From positions 2,418,001 to 2,482,000 of the forward strand of contig NC_014376.1 in the NCBI RefSeq assembly GCF_000144625.1: a stretch of DNA of 64,000 nt. Reading direction: 5' to 3'. The notes below the pieces were generated by a model. The model made no database searches. It saw only the letters and a program-made list of their open reading frames with translations, and had not been told where the DNA came from. Below are positions 61,702 through 64,000 of this stretch, piece by piece. Numbering within the stretch: position 1 is the first letter of the stretch; the number at the start of each line of letters is the position of its first letter. This stretch comes from [Clostridium] saccharolyticum WM1. Lineage in GTDB: Bacteria; Bacillota; Clostridia; Lachnospirales; Lachnospiraceae. Position numbers and translations under genes: made by a program.

Positions 61702-62334
61702 ATGCTTGGAGCCAGTTCTGCCTGCGGTCTCATACTGGCCGCAGGATTATCCAGCCGCATGGGGGATTTTAAGCCGCTGATGCCGTTTCGGGGGAAAACC
61801 CTGATTGAAAGTACCATTGACAGCATGCTGGCAGCCGGAGTGAAACAGATCGTAATCGTCCTGGGTTACCGTGGAAATGATATCGAGTCAATCCTTCGCC
61901 TTCATTATGGGCGAGAAATCATTTATGCCCGCAATCCTCACTATGAAACTACAGATATGCTGACCTCCATAAAATATGGTCTTTGCTCCATGCCCCAATG
62001 CAAAGCCTTTTTCCTGCTGCCAGGCGACATGCCGGTAGTCAGGAAAGGCACATTCCTTAAGCTTTTAAAAGCCTGGCCGGCCGACCGGCCGTCGGTTCTC
62101 TTTCCCACTCTGGAAGGTTACCGGAAGCACCCGCCTCTCATTGATTACAGATTCCGTAATCTCATACTGGAATTTAAAGGAGAAGGCGGTCTTCGGCAGA
62201 TATGGAAGCTGCAGGAGGATTCCATTATTCACGTTCCGGTGGATGATGACGGTGTATGGATGGACGTAGATACCATGGAAGATTATGAAGTCTGCATCAG
62301 CCGGTTCGCCCGGCTAACTTTTAACAGGAGGTAA
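61702..62334 (+). CDS. MocA-like molybdenum cofactor nucleotidyltransferase
   Basis: A 210-residue NTP-transferase with the active loop LAAGLSSRMGDFKPL, LPGDMPVV (metal-binding Asp region) and HPPLIDY. Such enzymes add CMP (or GMP) to molybdopterin. It is followed 7 bp later by a molybdenum hydroxylase subunit, so it probably matures that enzyme's cofactor. Confidence 0.88.
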   Translation: MLGASSACGLILAAGLSSRMGDFKPLMPFRGKTLIESTIDSMLAAGVKQIVIVLGYRGNDIESILRLHYGREIIYARNPHYETTDMLTSIKYGLCSMPQCKAFFLLPGDMPVVRKGTFLKLLKAWPADRPSVLFPTLEGYRKHPPLIDYRFRNLILEFKGEGGLRQIWKLQEDSIIHVPVDDDGVWMDVDTMEDYEVCISRFARLTFNRR

Positions 62335-62341
62335 TGAAACA

Positions 62342-64000
62342 ATGGAAAACATCAGTCAGCCAGTAGTAAAGAAAGACCATGAAGCAAAGATGTCCGGCCG
62401 CTCTGTTTATGTAGGCGACTATGAAAATGACGGGGTCCTGGTAGGAAAAATGCTACGTTCCAAGCTGGCCCGTGCAAGGCTTTCTGCCGTAAACATTCCA
62501 CCGCTTCCCGACGGATATTTTTACGTCGATCAGTCTGATGTACCCGGTGACAACAATGTGAACATCGTCATGGATGATACGCCTGTCTATGCCCGGGAAA
62601 CCGTAGAATACATCGGTGAGCCTATCGGAATGGTAGTAGGACCGGTAGAATCAGTGGTAGACCGCATCCTGGATGAGATCCAGGTATCTTATGAAGAACT
62701 GGAGCCTGTCCTGGATCTTAGAAAGGCGGATACGGTATTCTTTGATTACGAATATGGCAAAGGGGATATGGAGAAGGCCTTTGCTGAAGCCGATAAGGTA
62801 TATGAAGAAGAATTTATCACCGGTTATCAGGACCAGACCTATTTAGAAACCCAGGGCATGATGGCAGAACCTGAGGAAAGCGGAACAATGTTCATCCACG
62901 GCTCTCTCCAATGTGCCTATTACGTTCACGGAGCTATTATGCGCGCCCTTGGCTGCGGACCGGATAAAGTACATATCAAACAGGATGTGACTGGCGGAGG
63001 GTTCGGGGGGAAAGAAGCCTTTCCGTCAATCCTGGGCTGCCAGGTGGCCGTAGCTGCCAAAAAAGCCGGTGCCCCGGTGCGCTGCATCTTTGACCGCCGG
63101 GAGGATTTAGAGTTCACCTCCAAACGGCATCCTTCCCTCTGCAGATACAAGGTTGCAGTAAAGGAAGGCAAAGTGACAGCCATGGACATTGATGTAAAAT
63201 TCAACAGCGGTGCTTACACCACCCTGTCTGCCGTAGTTCTTCAGCGGGGTCTTATCTGCTCAAACGGAATCTACAACATTGAAAACCTTCACGTACGGGG
63301 AAGGGCTTTAAAAACCAACACCACTCCTACCGGGGCCTATCGTGGGTTTGGTGCCCCTCAGACATTTTTTGCTGTTGAACGGATGATGGACCACATTGCT
63401 ATGGACCTTGGAATCGACAGTCTGGAATTTAAGGAAAAGCACATTGTAAAGCAGGGGGATTCCACTTCCACCTCCGGAAAATACCATTTTCCTGTCCCCA
63501 TTCCCGCCATGATCCAGGAGATCGACCATGCATGTGACCTCCGCAGAAAACACAGGGAATATGCAAAGCCTCAGACCGGACGGTACCGCAAAGGGATGGG
63601 ATTTTCCATGCACTTTCATGGAGCGGGATTTACCGGCTCGGGGGAACGGGACATTATCAAAGCCGTATGCAGGCTGCACAAATATCCTGACGGCACGGTG
63701 GAGATCCTCGCCTCCAATGGAGAAATCGGCCAGGGTCTGCGTACTACATTTCCCAAAATTGTTGCTAACGAATTAAACCTGCCTCTTGATAAGGTCTATT
63801 ACGATCATCCAGATACGGCCAGGGTACCGGATTCCGGCCCTACCGTTGCCTCCCGCTCCCTCATGGTCGTAGGGGAACTCCTCCGCCGCTGCGCCATTAA
63901 GCTGCGCACCCAATGGAAGGACGGAGAAGATCAGGTGGTGGAGGAACGGTTTAAGGAACCTGATTTTGTCATTCCCTTTTACCTGGATAAGTTTCAGGGT
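62342..64000 (+). CDS. Xanthine dehydrogenase-family molybdopterin-binding subunit (C-terminus outside window)
   Basis: An open frame of 553 codons runs off the right edge. AGGAGG lies 10 bases before the ATG. It has an N-terminal hammerhead domain, GGGFGGK at residues 218-224, GAYRGFGAPQTFFAVERMM and HGAGFTGSGE. The catalytic Glu region would lie beyond the window. It is distinct from the large subunit at 16712. The substrate is unknown; the adjacent MobA-like genes suggest a dedicated cofactor pathway. Confidence 0.92.
   Translation, partial: MENISQPVVKKDHEAKMSGRSVYVGDYENDGVLVGKMLRSKLARARLSAVNIPPLPDGYFYVDQSDVPGDNNVNIVMDDTPVYARETVEYIGEPIGMVVGPVESVVDRILDEIQVSYEELEPVLDLRKADTVFFDYEYGKGDMEKAFAEADKVYEEEFITGYQDQTYLETQGMMAEPEESGTMFIHGSLQCAYYVHGAIMRALGCGPDKVHIKQDVTGGGFGGKEAFPSILGCQVAVAAKKAGAPVRCIFDRREDLEFTSKRHPSLCRYKVAVKEGKVTAMDIDVKFNSGAYTTLSAVVLQRGLICSNGIYNIENLHVRGRALKTNTTPTGAYRGFGAPQTFFAVERMMDHIAMDLGIDSLEFKEKHIVKQGDSTSTSGKYHFPVPIPAMIQEIDHACDLRRKHREYAKPQTGRYRKGMGFSMHFHGAGFTGSGERDIIKAVCRLHKYPDGTVEILASNGEIGQGLRTTFPKIVANELNLPLDKVYYDHPDTARVPDSGPTVASRSLMVVGELLRRCAIKLRTQWKDGEDQVVEERFKEPDFVIPFYLDKFQG

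Overview
This 64 kb window looks like a chromosomal segment of a spore-forming, anaerobic Clostridia species, most likely a Lachnospiraceae member close to Lacrimispora / Clostridium sphenoides. That placement is an inference from gene content: a PPi-dependent phosphofructokinase, a YtfQ-type sugar ABC system with YesM/AraC regulators, a YIEGIA protein, glutamate 2,3-aminomutase, DUF1540, T-box and AUU-started infC. Most genes lie on the minus strand. No rRNA, prophage or CRISPR array was seen. One IS200/IS605-type element is present, with a frameshifted transposase.

Layout. 1-9.4 kb: one long minus-strand operon oppA-(attenuator)-oppBCDF-cutC-deoR-transglutaminase, the last gene cut by the window edge. 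9.4-10.8 kb: small unknown genes with two LexA-type (SOS) boxes. 11-14.6 kb: two divergent subtilisin-like proteins that both lack the catalytic serine and share a mirrored promoter resembling sporulation sigma-E promoters. 14.6-20.5 kb: mscL, then a three-subunit molybdenum hydroxylase operon headed by a YIEGIA protein and its small partner. 20.7-26.2 kb: an SOS-type zinc-ribbon gene, glutamate 2,3-aminomutase with a long leader, cold-shock protein, thymidine kinase, nitroreductase, a lipoprotein and two broken genes. 26.3-28 kb: a candidate phosphate-responsive small RNA in front of PPi-phosphofructokinase. 28-30 kb: a diguanylate cyclase and a tRNA. 30-40 kb: a sugar-uptake and sensing operon (AraC-type response regulator, YtfQ-type binding protein, ATPase, two permeases, YesM-type kinase, membrane-anchored double binding protein). 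40-43 kb: MerR regulator, IS element, four tRNA genes in two divergent groups and a HAD phosphatase. 43.6-45.2 kb: purine permease behind a purine riboswitch. 45.4-49.7 kb: two paralogous Cys-rich mini-proteins, SOS-type dinB operon, a second copy of the small-RNA element, and FetAB with a PadR regulator. 50-55 kb: infC-rpmI-rplT with leader, and thrS behind a T-box. 55-60.5 kb: AEC transporter, ilvE, acetamidase, HAD phosphatase and MATE pump. 60.7-64 kb: molybdenum-cofactor genes leading into a second molybdenum hydroxylase that runs off the end.

The most interesting signal is a pair of intergenic elements at about 26.5-26.67 kb and 47.42-47.57 kb. Each has an array of TTCACA-like hexamers repeated every 11 bp, which is the geometry of a B. 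subtilis PhoP box. The array stops 9 bp before a -10 box with no clear -35. A short untranslated unit follows, with identical flanks around a variable GC-rich hairpin and an identical CU-rich tail complementary to Shine-Dalgarno sequences. I read these as two members of an undescribed family of PhoP-activated small RNAs. Other notable points are the serine-less subtilase pair with mirrored promoters, a four-box SOS set controlling unknown small genes, a MobA-ModE fusion with a degenerate nucleotide-binding loop, and a hairpin that hides the ribosome binding site of a mocA-like gene.
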